64,000 nt of DNA from Scalesia atractyloides (lineage: Eukaryota > Streptophyta > Magnoliopsida > Asterales > Asteraceae): NCBI GenBank assembly GCA_947069175.1, contig CAMTDV010000017.1:39751126-39815125 (forward strand), given 5' to 3'. The notes beneath the pieces were generated by a model. It did no database searches and was not told where the DNA came from. It saw only the letters and a program-made list of their open reading frames with translations. Made by a program: the position numbers and the translations under genes. Below are positions 1 through 12,685 of the stretch, piece by piece (the first letter of the stretch is position 1; every line of letters begins with the position of its first letter).

Positions 1-1265
1 TATGGTTTAGAACAAAGTGTTTTTCTTTTGTTATGATTATGAAAAGAAACACTACAAAAATCATCATAAATTCATGTTACCTTTGATCTTTGACAAATTC
101 TTGTTTAGAGCATATGTATATGTATGAATGCATAAGAGTTATAAGGACTTATTTGAAATTGAGAAAATAAAATGAAAATAAGATGATAATTCATACTATC
201 TAATCGAACAAGTTGAGAATGGCGGTTAAGTTTGATATTTTTATTTTATATTAATATTAAAATAATTATAACTTTATAATTAATTCAGCTGCTTCATTTA
301 TTTTACTCGTGTAACTGATAAAATATAGCGTTCTATAAAATTATGAATATACCCTTGAGACGAGTTATTTTTCTCTACATTTTGACCTAAGTTTCGTTAG
401 AAACGAAGTAGGGTCAAATATAATATATATTATGATTACTATCAAAGAGGTTCTTATACAACTAAATTTCTGTCCAGGTTTCTCCTAGTTCAAATTGTCA
501 TTTGACCCGCCAGTTTGGTAAACTATCGCCCAACGCGCAACTTTTTTTTTTAAATACGAACCTGTCTTTAAGGAAAACCCGAACGCTTTCACGTATTTGC
601 TTGAAATATATCATTTTAATGTTCTTTAGTGTTTTTAGGCTTCAATGCATGTTTGGTTGTTTCCATGTACGTTAAAATTAAAGGCGTTTCCTTAACCGGA
701 GCCGCCTCGTTTAACGTGCCAACTACATGTTAAGGCCTCAAATTTTATAATATTGTCCAAGTATGATATCTAAGTAATTCCATACTCTTAGAATAGTCTA
801 CGGCACTTTCGTTTGCATCTAAGTCGTTATTGTATGGTTTGCGAACTGTTAAACAAAAAGCTTCCGTTCAACTTGTTTTTAGCACACTGAGGCATCACAT
901 CGCACTGTTAGGTATTATTGTCTGTAAGTTTCTCATAGCGTACCCTCAGATTCATCCGAGTACTATTCAGTATCGTTTCGTTATCCGTAAGTCGTACGCA
1001 CAATTTAGAGTTGACCTTCTTTCACCACGGTTGTCACACATAGATATGTTTATTTTTCGGTTATATTTATACGTTTATCATAGAGGGGGAAATCCTGACC
1101 GAAAACCAAATATATGGGTCAATTTATCTATTTTAGAAACTACAATGGGTTGTTTTAGGTAAAGGAAATTAGACAGAGGGGTCAAAGCGGGTCAGTTAAA
1201 ACTAAATTTTGAATTAACAATATGAGATCATAATCATAAGGGTTTCTATATATATTAAAATATAA
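1..1265. other. AT-rich intergenic DNA, nothing identified
   Basis: No recognisable gene, RNA or complete mobile element is visible. The longest open frame (830-1162, +) encodes 110 residues with no familiar motif and is probably chance. Confidence 0.5.
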
Positions 1266-1283
1266 GGGTCTGTTTAGTATGGG

Positions 1284-1628
1284 CTATGCAGTTAATCTCG
1301 ATGATATATCGGTAATCTCGGTCATATCGGTCCCCTAGTAAAATCTCGGTGTCAAATATCGGTCAGAATATCGGTACAGATATTATCGGATATGGGCCGA
1401 TATTTGACCGATATAACCGATATATCACTGATATTTGACCGATATAACCGATGCATCACCGATATTTGACCGATATGACCAATATATCACCAGTATATCA
1501 TTGAATTATTAGTGTTAAATTGTTATATATATAAATTCTGCATTATATTAAAATTACCGATATCCCACTGATATCTCAAATATCAGTCCTTGACCGATAT
1601 TTGATATTTTACCGTATTAACTGCATAG
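1284..1628. mobile_element. hAT-like MITE made of CGATAT repeats
   Basis: A 345-bp non-coding element with perfect 13-bp terminal inverted repeats (CTATGCAGTTAAT at 1284-1296, its complement at 1616-1628). It is flanked by an exact 8-bp direct repeat AGTATGGG at 1276-1283 and 1629-1636. An 8-bp duplication is the hAT superfamily signature. The interior is mostly variants of GACCGATATAACCGATATATC, so the body is itself a degenerate tandem repeat. The terminal sequence is not the commonest hAT end, so the superfamily call is inference from duplication length. Confidence 0.8.
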
Positions 1629-1636
1629 AGTATGGG

Positions 1637-2620
1637 GTAATGGAATGGGCGGGGGAATGGAATGGACGAGTTAATGGAATGGATGAGTTAATGGAATGGA
1701 TGAGGTAATGGAATTGATCATTAACATTCCATGTCTTGTTTGTTTACCATGTGAGAATGGAATGAACCACTACCTTTTGTTGTTTGGTATCCGAGAAAAG
1801 ACGAAGGAATAAAATCAGATGGCGGTGGTCAATGATAGGCTATGATGGTGGGTGGTGATAAGTGGTAGTTGTAACGGCATCGGTGGTGGGTGGAGACGTC
1901 GACGAGTGGTGACAGCGGTGGTGGTGGTTGGCGGCGGCGGTCGGAGGTGGTAGCGTCGACAATGGTTTGTGGCAGGTGGTAGCGGCGGTGGGTGGTGGCG
2001 GTTGATAGCGGTGGTGGAGGTGGGTTGCGAAGGCGGCGTTGATCGGAGGTGGCAGCGTTAATGGTGGCGGTGGTCATAGGTGGCAGCGGCGGCGGTGGAT
2101 GGCGGAGACCGCGGTGGCAGGGATGGAGGTGTGGTGGCAGCGGTGGCGGGTGGTGGCGGAGGTGGGTGGCGGATGACGGTGGTGGCAGGTGGTGGCAACG
2201 GTAGTGGGTTGTGGTGTTGTTAATGAAGGGTGAAAAGAGAATTGAATGGAAAAAACAGGGGGGCGGATGGAATGATTTTGAAGAAATGGAATGCATTTTG
2301 GAATGGGCGATTCCATTCCATTGACCAATCTAACACAGTTTTCTTCATTACCTCACAACGGTCCATTTCATTCCACCTCTCATTCCTGCATACTGAAAGC
2401 TACCTAAGGGTTTCTTTAATATCAGGTAATGAAATGATCAAAAGAATAGAATGAACAAATGAAAGAAATAAAGAAGAGAATGACATGTACCTTTACCATT
2501 CCATTGTGATGTTTGGTTATCCATACGTGAATATAATGAATCATTATTTTTTTACAATTTGATAGACGAAAAGAGATGGAGTAATGAAATACAATTTACT
2601 AAAAAGGGCAAAAATACAAT
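1637..2620. repeat. TGGAATGG repeats and GGTGGC-rich low-complexity tract
   Basis: 1637-1720 holds several copies of a 17-bp unit like GTTAATGGAATGGATGA. 1830-2215 is a strongly G-biased stretch of GGT, GGC and GGTGGC triplets. 2270-2390 carries ATTCCATTCC in inverted orientation to the first block, so the whole may be one non-autonomous element whose ends I could not fix. Open frames on either strand here are by-products of triplet composition, not genes. Confidence 0.55.
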
Positions 2621-2624
2621 TACC

Positions 2625-2724
2625 TCAATAATAAAAATATTGATGTTAATATTATTAGTAATATCAATACAATTGCTTCAATAAGAAAAATATTGATATT
2701 AATATTATTAGTAATATCAATATT
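2625..2724. repeat. 53-bp direct duplication of a hairpin-forming unit
   Basis: Two copies start at 2625 and 2678. The second copy contains a perfect 13-bp inverted repeat, AATATTGATATTA and its complement, around a 10-nt loop. The first copy has one mismatch in the arm. Confidence 0.8.
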
Positions 2725-3891
2725 AATTAGAAGATTTCCCCGCGCAGTGGGTATGCACTCGTTTTGTCTTTCATGCAACTCGTCAAAAGCTTGGTTAGTT
2801 TTAGTTTGGCTTGTTGAAAACATAAAAGGAAACACTAATACCGAATTAGCAACAATGTTGTTCGTTCATAAGCAGTTTGGTTCATCATGATTTCGCAACG
2901 GTAACGTCACTCATTATAGCCAACGAAAAATATACCTATTTTTTAATACGATTATATTTTAAAAAAAACTACACCAAGACATTAAAAAAAACTACACCAA
3001 GACATTCAAAAAAAACTAAAGGTAGTTGCGCATTTTAGGTTTTTTTTTTAATTTTTTATTTACAAATGAAAGTTATTACAGAAATACAAAACTATAAGAA
3101 AATTAAATGTTTAAAAGCGTATTTTATATTGGTAACAATAATTTTGCATGATTGATTTTTTAAAAGATTCATTAAGTACGAATATCGTATATTATTCATA
3201 TCTTTATTTGTTATATTACATATTAAATCATATATTGCATAAAATTAAAAACATATTTTATGTTCGACGATTCATCAATCATTACCATTATTCTTTAAGA
3301 ATACGCTAATTATATATATGTTGTATATCTTATGTTTTAAATATTAGAATTTACTTATTAATTTTTAATTAATTTAACAAGTAGCTACATAACCGTTTGA
3401 AGGACTACATGTACGTATCTAACCAAGATTTTATAATGTAATCGGTTGTTTTCTCAGTTTACTCATATGTAGTTTCATTGATAATAATTGATATATATCT
3501 AAGTCCGAAAAGTAAAATGGCAAAATCGTCTTTGAGGTTTGGACAGATATGCCACATATATTCAAAAAAGTTTTTTTCTTGCCGTCACCGTTCATGCCCA
3601 CTCCCACCCACCATTCATGCCTAGATCTATGCAGGTGATGGAGGTTGGTGTGACAACGATTGTTTTGTGGTGGTGGTGGTTGTGCGACAGAGATAGAGGT
3701 TGGTGCAGTAGTGGTTGGCGGGTTGATGGTGGCGTGATGGTAATGACAATGATGGTTTGGTAGTAGTGGTCAAATGTGTTAGGTGGTGGTGGTGGATGTA
3801 GTAGTGGTGGATGTGTTAGGCGGTGGGTTTTATAAAAAAAGAAATAATCTTTTTTATTTAAAGTAAAAACAGTTAAAAAACAAAAAAAATT
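2725..3891. other. AT-rich intergenic DNA with minor repeats
   Basis: No gene is seen. 2963-3010 contains a direct duplication of a 23-24-bp unit (ACTACACCAAGACATT preceded by an A run). 3640-3830 is a second GGTGGT-rich tract like the one near 2 kb. Confidence 0.5.
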
Positions 3892-4448
3892 AGTTAATTA
3901 CGATTTTCGTCCCTCGGTTTGTCAAAATAACACTATTTCAGTCCATTAGTTATAATTGCTAAAACCGTCCCTGTGGTTTCACTTTTGTAACTATTATAGT
4001 CAACCTACACCAACGCAATCCAGTTGTTCTGTTAGTTTATTTAAAATGACCATACTGCCCCTATTATTAAAATTAAAATAAATAAGAGTTAATTATGTTT
4101 TTCATCCATGTTGTTATAAATAACCATTAGAATCCATTAGTTTCTAAAAATTGCCAAAACTGTACCAATATCCTTCACTTTACTGTTCACTCTCCCCGTT
4201 TCTACAGATCCAGCCACCTAATATTCTCCATCACAATCGACGCCAGTAGGAAAACTTGAGGGGTGGAGACGAAGTATGGACGGTGCCCTGTGTAGTGGTC
4301 GAAATTAGTAGAATTCATCGGTAGAAAAGGGTTGGTCGATGATTTGTTTGAAGAGAATGGCCATAAGGTGTGGGTGGTAGTTTGACGATGGTGGTGTTGG
4401 GCATAATGGGTGGTGGAGATGGTCATCGTTCAAGTATGTGTGTGTGGT

Positions 4449-7400
4449 TATCACACCCTAACCGATGGCGGAAACATCAGAGTGAGACGAAAACGAGATT
4501 GCAAGAGACTTCATAACAACTATTTGTGACAATATTCAGATAATTCAAATCTCATTGATACTAAAATGGAAATACATTGTTTTGAAAGGGAAATACAACA
4601 AGTTGCTAACATGAAACAAAGACATAAATTAAAATCTAGGCGTGTATCTAATCCACCCTAAGTAATATTCTCCGTCGTCATCAACTAGTTTCCTGCAACA
4701 TGTATTAAAATAATGACCAGCAAAAAGTTGGCGAGTATACAAGTTTAAATACATAGCATATGGCGAATAAAAGTTGTCTTATATCCAACATGGTAATTTG
4801 CATATATTGTTCATTATCATACTAACATGTGTTAACTATATGTCAAACCAAAGTGTACCGCCATCGTACATACCGTTGCCGTCGAAACGACAACGTTGTA
4901 AAATAGTTTACTTAACAATACCACAAGAATACGGGCAGTGCGTTAATCCTATACCGTTATAATTGTGAAGGTAGTCTTGCAAAGTTAATGAGCATATAGA
5001 ACACAAGTATAACTTAGCATGCGATAACCAGAATAATACAAGTTTCATGTTTTAACGGATAGAGTATGTTCATAAACAAGTTTAATAGTGATTCGTGATT
5101 TGTATAAGTGTACATGTTGCACCCAAAGTGTATAAAACAGAAAATGGGATCGAGTATACTCATGGTTTTGTGTAGTAATCCCGTGTATGTGAGTTGAAGC
5201 GTTTGAGCGTGCGAACACCGAAGTTGCCCTACATTGGGGAAACAGAGGTGTATGAGTATATGTAATTTGTGGAGAGTTCGGATTTGGAATTTATATAAAA
5301 AGTATGTATATGCACAAAAATATATCTTGTCTAAACACTCGTTTGGACATTAAGTTTTCATGTGTTTTCATGGGTCTTAACGTGCCCATTAGAATCACAA
5401 ACGAGGAATAAAGAACAAAGATAATATAGCACAAGTTCATAACCTCTAACCATAATCCGCTTAGTATCATGAATTCGGCAAAATATATATTTTATATTAT
5501 ATAGTATAAGTTAATATTTGTCCAAACATGTATAGTCATGTAGTATAATGTAAGTCAAGCATGGAGGCAGGATGATGGACATCTATTAAACCTCATTGTA
5601 TGAATTCACCAAAGCACAAGGTTATCAACTATGTTGATAACCCGGTTGGTCATGAATAAAAGTAAAATACATCTGTCTAATATTTCTAAGTAGCCAAATA
5701 AGAACAACCCGGGCGTGTAATACCTAACATGGCAAATGTTGGAGGCGAGGCGGGGTTAACATACTTTAGGTCTTGGAAGCTACTTAGATGAACACATAAA
5801 AACAAGTGTGGTAGTAGAATGATGTGCTTAAAGTAGTTTAATAAAAATAACTAAAATTAACCTAAATCTAGACTCAAGGTAATACTCTAGACTCTCTAAG
5901 ACTCGACTAAACTACTAACCGGCAAGTGAACCGATCGACTCTAGTAAAGCTAAATAAGTCCATATATCAAAACCAGACTCGATTTAACTACACTAACGAC
6001 TCTATCTAGACCTAGACTGACACGACACTAACCATTTTTATGTTTGATGGGGGGGGGGGGTTACTAAAAATCCTAAAATTGCAATTAAATTAAATACTAA
6101 TTAACTAGACTAACTAGGACACAACTCAAGACGAAGGTTGAACTCAGTGATGACGAATGACTACCTAGGTTGGAATCCCACTTAACTTAGGATGAATTTA
6201 TATCAGAACTAATGTGATATGGAACCGGGATCTTTATATCCTAAACCCTAAGAGATACCGAATAAGACCCCCAACCATTCTAGGGAAGAAACCTATGAAA
6301 CTCTAAAGGATTGTTATGCCTACCAGTTAGCTAGAATCCCTTTCGGTTATCTAATTTCTAGAAAAGTACCCTATAGTGACTAACTACCTCGCAGCGGAAA
6401 GTCTAAGGCAACTAAGGAACTTGATTTGGTTTAGACAAGATAACGGTAAGTAAACTAAAACTGGCTTTTCTCAAAACCTGATCCTAGCAATTTACCAATC
6501 TAGACCTATTAATAACCTAGTACTTCTAAGCAACTAAGATTAGTAGAATATCACAACTGAATTATCTTTTGATTATTGTTTCTAAGGTTTATTGGTCAAT
6601 TCACCAAACGATTACCCAAACCCGCGAGGACCCGATAACCAACACAAATCTATTCTATGAAAAACATTCAATAAGATTCAAGTGAAACAAGTAAACAAGT
6701 GATAACTAAGTCAAGATACGGGCATATACACCAAATCACAGAACCAAAGTTCGTTACTTTTCAAGAAAACCCATAAACACACTAGAAACTGATAAAAATC
6801 CAAACTTTATTAAATATTCATCCTAACCTAGGTAGTTTGAAAGTGTTTAGCCAGAAACATGGTTTCAAGAATCAAAACAAAGACATTAACAAAAGAATTC
6901 ATTGACAAAAGTAAAAGAAAATGAAGGACAAAGAAAACTGGGAGAGAAAACCCGTTAAGTCTTCAATCCTACAGCTTCCAGCTTCTACTGAATGATTCCT
7001 ATGTTCCAAATGCTTCAAAACCATGCTAAATCTACTGCCGAGTTCGGATCACCTAGAGTCGTAGTTAGGTTTGACATGAAAGTTAATGATGTTTATATAT
7101 TGGTTTCAGCAACAATCCATCATCAAATCAAACACTGCTGCGAACTAACACCCCATCGCATTACGCGACGGGTATCATCCTTGACCTACGCGTGACGCGC
7201 TGCATTCAATTCACAAATCATTATTATATAGCTAGACGTTACGCGTAGCTCCTTCTTCAATCGCCTTCGCGGTATTTTCTCATAATTCTTCGTTTTGCGT
7301 TCCCGTTCAGCTATGACTCGACCCGATCCTTGCTGTTAGCTCTTTTCCAGCTGATTTTAATCATTTTCTTCACTTTTCAGCAACCGGGACCTGTAAATAA

Positions 7401-8846
7401 ACAAACTATCAAAATAAACTAATCTAGCTAAAAATTGAAATAACGAATGCGAAAAACGTACAAACTATACACGATAAATCAACGTATTTTGCAATACATC
7501 ATGGAAAAGCCCAAGCTTCCATGGTTCACACATTTTGATGCATGTAAGACTCACCATATGAACAATGGTAAACTTGGATGATCACACATTTCAAGGTTAC
7601 TTGGAACCTTGTCAAAACAAAAAGTTTAGGAGGTTCTTGGACCTCTAAACTCATGAGAATCAACATTAAACAAGTCCCATAATCATAGATGGGTTTATGA
7701 ACAAAATAGGCATAAGATTCATACAAGAAAGTTAATTTTTATAAAAAGTTTGCAAACAGAAAGTTTGGACCTCAAAATGGTGATGTTCTACCTTAGTTTA
7801 CCATGGTAAACTTGTGAAAATAACCCTAGAGGTGTTCCAAGCTTTCAAGAAGAAGAAAAGATGAAGAAATGTAAGAAAAGTGAGTGAGATCTCACTTAGA
7901 ACACTTGGAACTTTCTGCCAAGAACTTGAAGAATGGAGAAGATTTAATGTTTTGGAAGTGAATAAATTGCTTGGAAAGTATTTAGGAGATGGTAAGGGGT
8001 TGTATTTATAGTTGGGATTAGGGTTTGGGTGTTAAATGAGGTGGTTGGGGGTTGAAAGGAGGGAAATGGAGCCAAAATTCACGTGTTTAAAACATTTTGT
8101 CCGCCAGATTCGTAGGCTATGGCTTACGGGCCGTAGGCTACGAATTGGTCTGTTTTAAGTTTTTTTGGCATCTTAAAGGATATATAATTATGTGAATATA
8201 AAAAATGTATATGAGTATGATATAATTAAACATTAAGTATAATTTAGTTTCGTATATAAAGCACGTATCTGAGACTGGTTAAGTATCATGCAATTATGCA
8301 TAAACAAGTGCGTATAAAAATGTAGGGTAGAGTTGGATACAAAGTCTATTTTTTCTACAAAGTGTAAAAAGTCATAAAACACCATAATGTCAACCATAAA
8401 ACACACTCAAAACCCACAAATAACAAAGTGAAGATTACTAAAATGCCACACTTGTGGGTTTTGTGTTGTGTTTGGATTATAAGGCTTTGATTATAAATAA
8501 CTAACATTATCGTGTTTTATGTTGATTATCATGTTGTGTTTTATATTCATAGTTTTATGATGGTGTGGTTGACTTTTTTATGGACTGTTAGGGTTTGGAT
8601 ATTGTGTTTCAATGATCTTCACTCTGTTATTTGTGGGTTTTGAGTGTGTTTTATGGCTAAAATTGTGGTGTTTTATGACTTTGTAGGAAAACAGACTAGC
8701 CGAACCCCACCCTAAAAATGTATTTCCATTATGATTAATGCCTCGAATTGTGATATTGGAATCGAAATACGAATGTAAGGTTTCTAAAAATAGAATGTGA
8801 ATACGAACTTTATAAAAATAGGAATACGGAAATACGAGACGTTATA
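4449..8846 (-). mobile_element. Solo-LTR-like insertion (4.4 kb), target duplication GTGGT
   Basis: The sequence begins TATCACACCCTAACCGATGG and ends with GACGTTATA. Both are decayed versions of the TGTCACACC...GTTACA ends of the gypsy LTRs elsewhere in the window, each with one transition that fits cytosine deamination. It is flanked by an exact 5-bp repeat GTGGT (4444-4448 and 8847-8851). Read on the - strand it starts like an LTR and has a TATA-like CTATAAATACA near 8005-8016. At 4.4 kb it is long for a solo LTR and probably contains further insertions; a 390-bp MITE at 8324-8713 is one, and the block around 5.8-7.5 kb may be another. A 12-G run lies at 6049-6060. No gag-pol sequence is visible. 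Confidence 0.75.
8324..8713. mobile_element. hAT-like MITE with long terminal inverted repeats
   Basis: A 390-bp element starting AGGGTAGAGTTGG and ending with the complement-like CCGAACCCCACCCT. It is flanked by an 8-bp direct repeat AAAAATGT (8316-8323 and 8714-8721). The inverted repeats extend inward for about 100 bp, including CATAAAACACACTCAAAACC on the left and its complement on the right. It lies inside the 4449-8846 LTR-like insertion and so is younger than it. Confidence 0.82.
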
Positions 8847-9308
8847 GTGGTGGTGTGAGGTGTTGAAGATGGATGAAGTGGAAAGTGTGTGGAGTCGGAG
8901 CAGGTGATCTTCTGGTGGGAATTGAGGAAACAGAGAGAGTGAAGAGTAATAAAGTAAAGGACATTTGATAGATGAAGTTGTTAACCATCATTGTTGGTGA
9001 GTTGAAAGTGAAGTTGTGAAAGTATTGGTACTGTTTTGGCAATTTTTAGAACTACAAGACTGTAATGGGTATTTTTAACAAACCACAGGGACGAAAAACG
9101 TAATTAATTCTTTATTTATTTATTTTGTAGTTTTAATAACAAGGACATTATGGTCATTTCAAATAAACTAAAAGACTAACTGGATGACGTTAGTGAGGGT
9201 TAACTGTAATAGTTATGAAAGTGAAACCACAAGGACTATTTTGGCATAAACTAATGGATTGAAATAGTCGTTTTTGACAAACCACGGGGATGAAAAATGT
9301 AATTAACT

Positions 9309-11430
9309 CAAAACAAATATAGAATTAGTATTATTTTTTTATTTAAATATAAAAAGAGAATAAAAAACAGAAAAGCAAAAATAACTAGGTGAAAAGACAA
9401 AAATACACCCGACTTAACAAAACAAACAAATAAAATTAGCAAGTTGGATGAAAATGACAACTAAACGCAAACCTGAAGGGTCCAAAAAAATTCAAATTGA
9501 TGTGACAACTCTGCCCAAACCTTAGAAACGATTTTAGCATTTTACTCAAATTAAAATAAAATATAAACCTATTTTATCTTGAGAATACATATTAGAAGAT
9601 ATAAGAGAAAGTGAATATGTTAATAAGATTGGTTTGCTAAATCTACATACATGAAGATTGTATCATGGGTTCAAATCCCAATTCCTCCGGGACAGAAGTG
9701 AAACGCGCGGGCGAAAGGATTTTAATCCATCTTTCGCCCATCTATCTCTGGATGCAAGCATTTGTATTGAATGGTGCAGTTATCATATTTTTTAGGAGGC
9801 ACTACCACTGCAACTATAAATAGAGGTGTTTGGTTTCATTCAAACCCATCCCTTGGCAGATCACTTCTCTCACACTAGCCATCAGTCTATCACCACTACA
9901 ACACCAACACCCGCCACTATCATCTATCTTTCACATTTAGAGTATAAATGTGTGTAGTAGTCTCGGGATCCAAGATCAATAGTAAGAGTTCTTATCAAAC
10001 AAAGGTCATGCTTGGCTAAATCTCTTATATCGCTTGGTGAAGACAAATCTTTTATGTTTTACTTTTGATTTCCAATCTTTGGCAACCTTTTTATTTGGGT
10101 ATATATTAATAACTTTAATAACTAGTTTTTTTTAAGGCTGAGGGTGACGCTACTTGGAAGGGAGCCTACTATTATAAAACTAAAGATAATCTCTTAAAAA
10201 GCCCAAAGTGCGGAAATCATCAAAGGAAATATAAAAGAGGAGTTGGAACCAAGTGATTCCTTCTTGTCTATTTGTTTTTTATATTTATCTTTGTGTTTAT
10301 TTTGTTTCAAAACTTTTATCAAAATTTGGTTAGATTAGACATTGACAATAAGCCGATATTAAAAGCTCTTGTATCCTTAGATGATCTCGGTATCTTACCA
10401 TCACTACACTACGTTTATAATGGGTGCACTTGCCTAACGTGTGTAGAGTGATAGTCTTATATCATGGTTTATAAATTTAAAGTTTGATTTGCGAGTAAAA
10501 AACACTTAAAAAATATACCTAAAATTATAAACACCCGCACACACGTCAATATACATAAAAATCGGTACAAATACAATTGTTTTAATAAGCTAATCAAATA
10601 TACTTTTTTTATATTAAAAACTAGATTATGGACCCGTAATTGCACTAATTGAATAAAAAATAATCTTACCTAAGCACTAAAATAGATATATATCTTATAA
10701 ATTGCTTAAAATGACCTATAGTTAGAAATATTGTCTGTTTCATTCTCTGAAATTTAAAGAAAGATATAATAGTGTTGAAATAAATATACACAATTTAAGA
10801 GGTCAATGTTTTATAGATATTTATTGTTAATTATCATTAAATACAAAAGTTAAACTTACAATTCACACAATTCGAGTTATTAATAATTTAAAATGGAAAG
10901 CTACACATAAACACGAATAATTTGAAAGGAGTGATAAATCTTAAACACTAGCTTTGACACATAATTTATTAATGGTTTTCACTTTAATATCATGTTTTGT
11001 TTTTTGTACAATGAATAGTAAAGTTTAATCTTTTTTTATATGACCACAAATGTTTATACTTTAAAGTTAAACGCCTTTATTTCTTTGGTTTTTCCTTTTG
11101 GTTGTTATACCGAGTGTCGTTACCGTACCAATAAACCAAACTGATATTGACTAAAACTGAATTTCCATTGCAGCGTGCGTAGGATCAAGTAACTATTACT
11201 CTAAATTATATATTTGTTACTGTTAATAACTAAAATAAATCAAACTAATCCCATTAGTTTCTTACATTGATTAATAAATATAAACTCAAGAAGCTATGTA
11301 AATGTTTTTTGTAATAATAAGAACTTAATTATTATTATATTATATTAAATTACAACCATAAATTAAAATATAGTTTTATAATAATTAACCTTAAATTCCA
11401 AAGTATAAATATTGAACAATAATTTATTTT
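9309..11430. other. AT-rich intergenic DNA with one promoter-like block
   Basis: A B-box-like GGGTTCAAATCCC (near 9666-9678) recalls the T-arm of tRNA-derived SINEs, but no A box or tRNA fold was found. CTATAAATAG at about 9815, followed by a CT-rich leader rich in CACTACAAC and CCACTATC, looks like a Pol II core promoter, perhaps from an LTR relic. No open frame follows. The rest is AT-rich with no identifiable content. Confidence 0.45.
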
Positions 11431-11880
11431 TATATGTTATTATATTGTGTAAGATATCTATGTTTTTGGAAATCTTTAATCACGAATATTTGTAATAATC
11501 TAGCTTTCAAAAATGCTAAACGAAAAAAATATTAGTGTTGATCAAATTAATTAATCGGATCAGCAAATATATATTTATAAGTTATGATTATTATATAAAT
11601 AATCTATGCTTTTGGAAATCTTTAATCACTAATTTTTGTAATATTCTAGATTTTTAATAATATTAAACGAAAAAAAATGATAGTGTTGACCAAATTAGTT
11701 AATCGAATATGACACAAACAAATATACATTTACATGTTATTTTATTGTGTAATATGTCTATGCATTTTAGAAATCTTTAATTAATATTTTTTGTGATAAT
11801 CTAGATTCTTAGAATTACTAAATGATAAAAATAATAGTGTTGATCAAATTAATTAATCGGATATGACATAAACATTATGA
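11431..11880. repeat. Tandem array of three ~150-bp AT-rich units
   Basis: Three degenerate head-to-tail copies are marked by TCTATG..TTT..GAAATCTTTAAT at 11457, 11603 and 11757 (spacings 146 and 154 bp). Each copy ends with a block like AGTGTTGATCAAATTAATTA. The unit is close to nucleosome length. The array is too short to call a satellite. Confidence 0.8.
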
Positions 11881-12122
11881 AGTTTGGTGAATATCTTTTA
11901 TAATTATCTAAAAGTTATACATGTTTGGAATTGTATGAATTTATATTAGATTGGATTAGATATCTATCATCTATCATATCGAATAAAGTTCATAATTAGG
12001 GGACACATGGCATCCATCTAGGGCCTCTATTTTCTGTTTTCCCGACTAAAAACATAAAAATCCCTTTGGTGCACGGGTTAGAAGGACCCATTTTCGTAAT
12101 ATGGGTCACAAAAACGTTTCCA

Positions 12123-12685
12123 TATAAATACAGATAACCCATCTCAAATCCTCACTTCCTTCACATTTTCATTTAGAAATTAGGGTTTCTCTAAACTTCC
12201 CTTCTCCTTCAGATCTTTAGAGATCCTATCGTCATCGTTCCAAAATCAAGGTTAGATCATGAATATTTTCGATTAAGCATGCTGATTTCATCATTATATA
12301 ACTATCAATCTTCGTTTAGAATGTTAACTGATTTGTTTTTCATTCTTCATGACCTAGGGTTTGACGTCTTCGACCTGTTTACTTCTTTTACACCCATCAA
12401 CGACAAGGTATGATTCCGATATTCAGTGATTATTCTGATTTGTATATTCATTTGAAAAACATCCGAACCCTAATCTATCTTTTATTTTCTCTAGCAAGAT
12501 ATCCACATACAGTGAACTTGGTTCGTTTACATAATCAATCGATCATTCACCATCAACAACATGAAGATTTATCATTCTTTAACATTTAATGTTCGCTTTG
12601 ATAGTTGATTGATTTGATTTTCATTCGTTATAACCTAGAGTTTCTTGATCTTGGATCTGTTTTATTGAAGATCATCCACACCAAG
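12123..12685 (+). promoter_or_regulatory. Promoter-like TATA box with three repeated leader modules
   Basis: A TATA box (TATAAATA, 12123-12130) is followed about 50 bp on by a telo-box-like TTAGGGTTT and a CT-rich leader. Three related segments follow (about 12178-12250, 12350-12407, 12631-12685). Each has a CCTAG(A/G)GTTT or TAGGGTTT start, a pyrimidine-rich GATC-containing middle, and ends in CAAG followed directly by GT like a splice donor. This looks like a plant 5' UTR with repeated first-exon modules. No coding sequence follows other than the mannosidase relic, so it may be that relic's promoter or that of a lost gene. Host transcription is inferred only. Confidence 0.4.

Larger units (their letters stand above)
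3892..9308. mobile_element. Long-inverted-repeat (foldback/MULE-like) element, split by an insertion
   Basis: The left arm (about 3892-4200) and right arm (about 8995-9308) are inverted copies of each other over roughly 300 bp, with visible point differences. Landmarks shared in opposite orientation are TAATTACG..TTTTCGTCCC at the outer end, a TGTGGTTTCACTTT block, and AAAATTGCCAAAAC at the inner end. With the 4449-8846 insertion and one copy of its duplication removed, the element would be about 1.0 kb. No clear target duplication was found at the outer ends, so the MULE-like label is tentative. No transposase is present. Confidence 0.65.

Noticed and set aside
830..1162. 110-residue open frame on the + strand
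   Set aside because: No motif, no splice or promoter context, and AT-rich surroundings where such frames arise by chance.
1829..2328. His/Pro-rich open frames on the - strand
   Set aside because: They come from the GGTGGC triplet-rich tract, which leaves several frames open; composition alone explains them.
9660..9690. Possible tRNA gene from GGGTTCAAATCCC
   Set aside because: Only a T-arm/B-box-like piece is present; no acceptor stem, anticodon arm or A box could be paired. At most a SINE relic.
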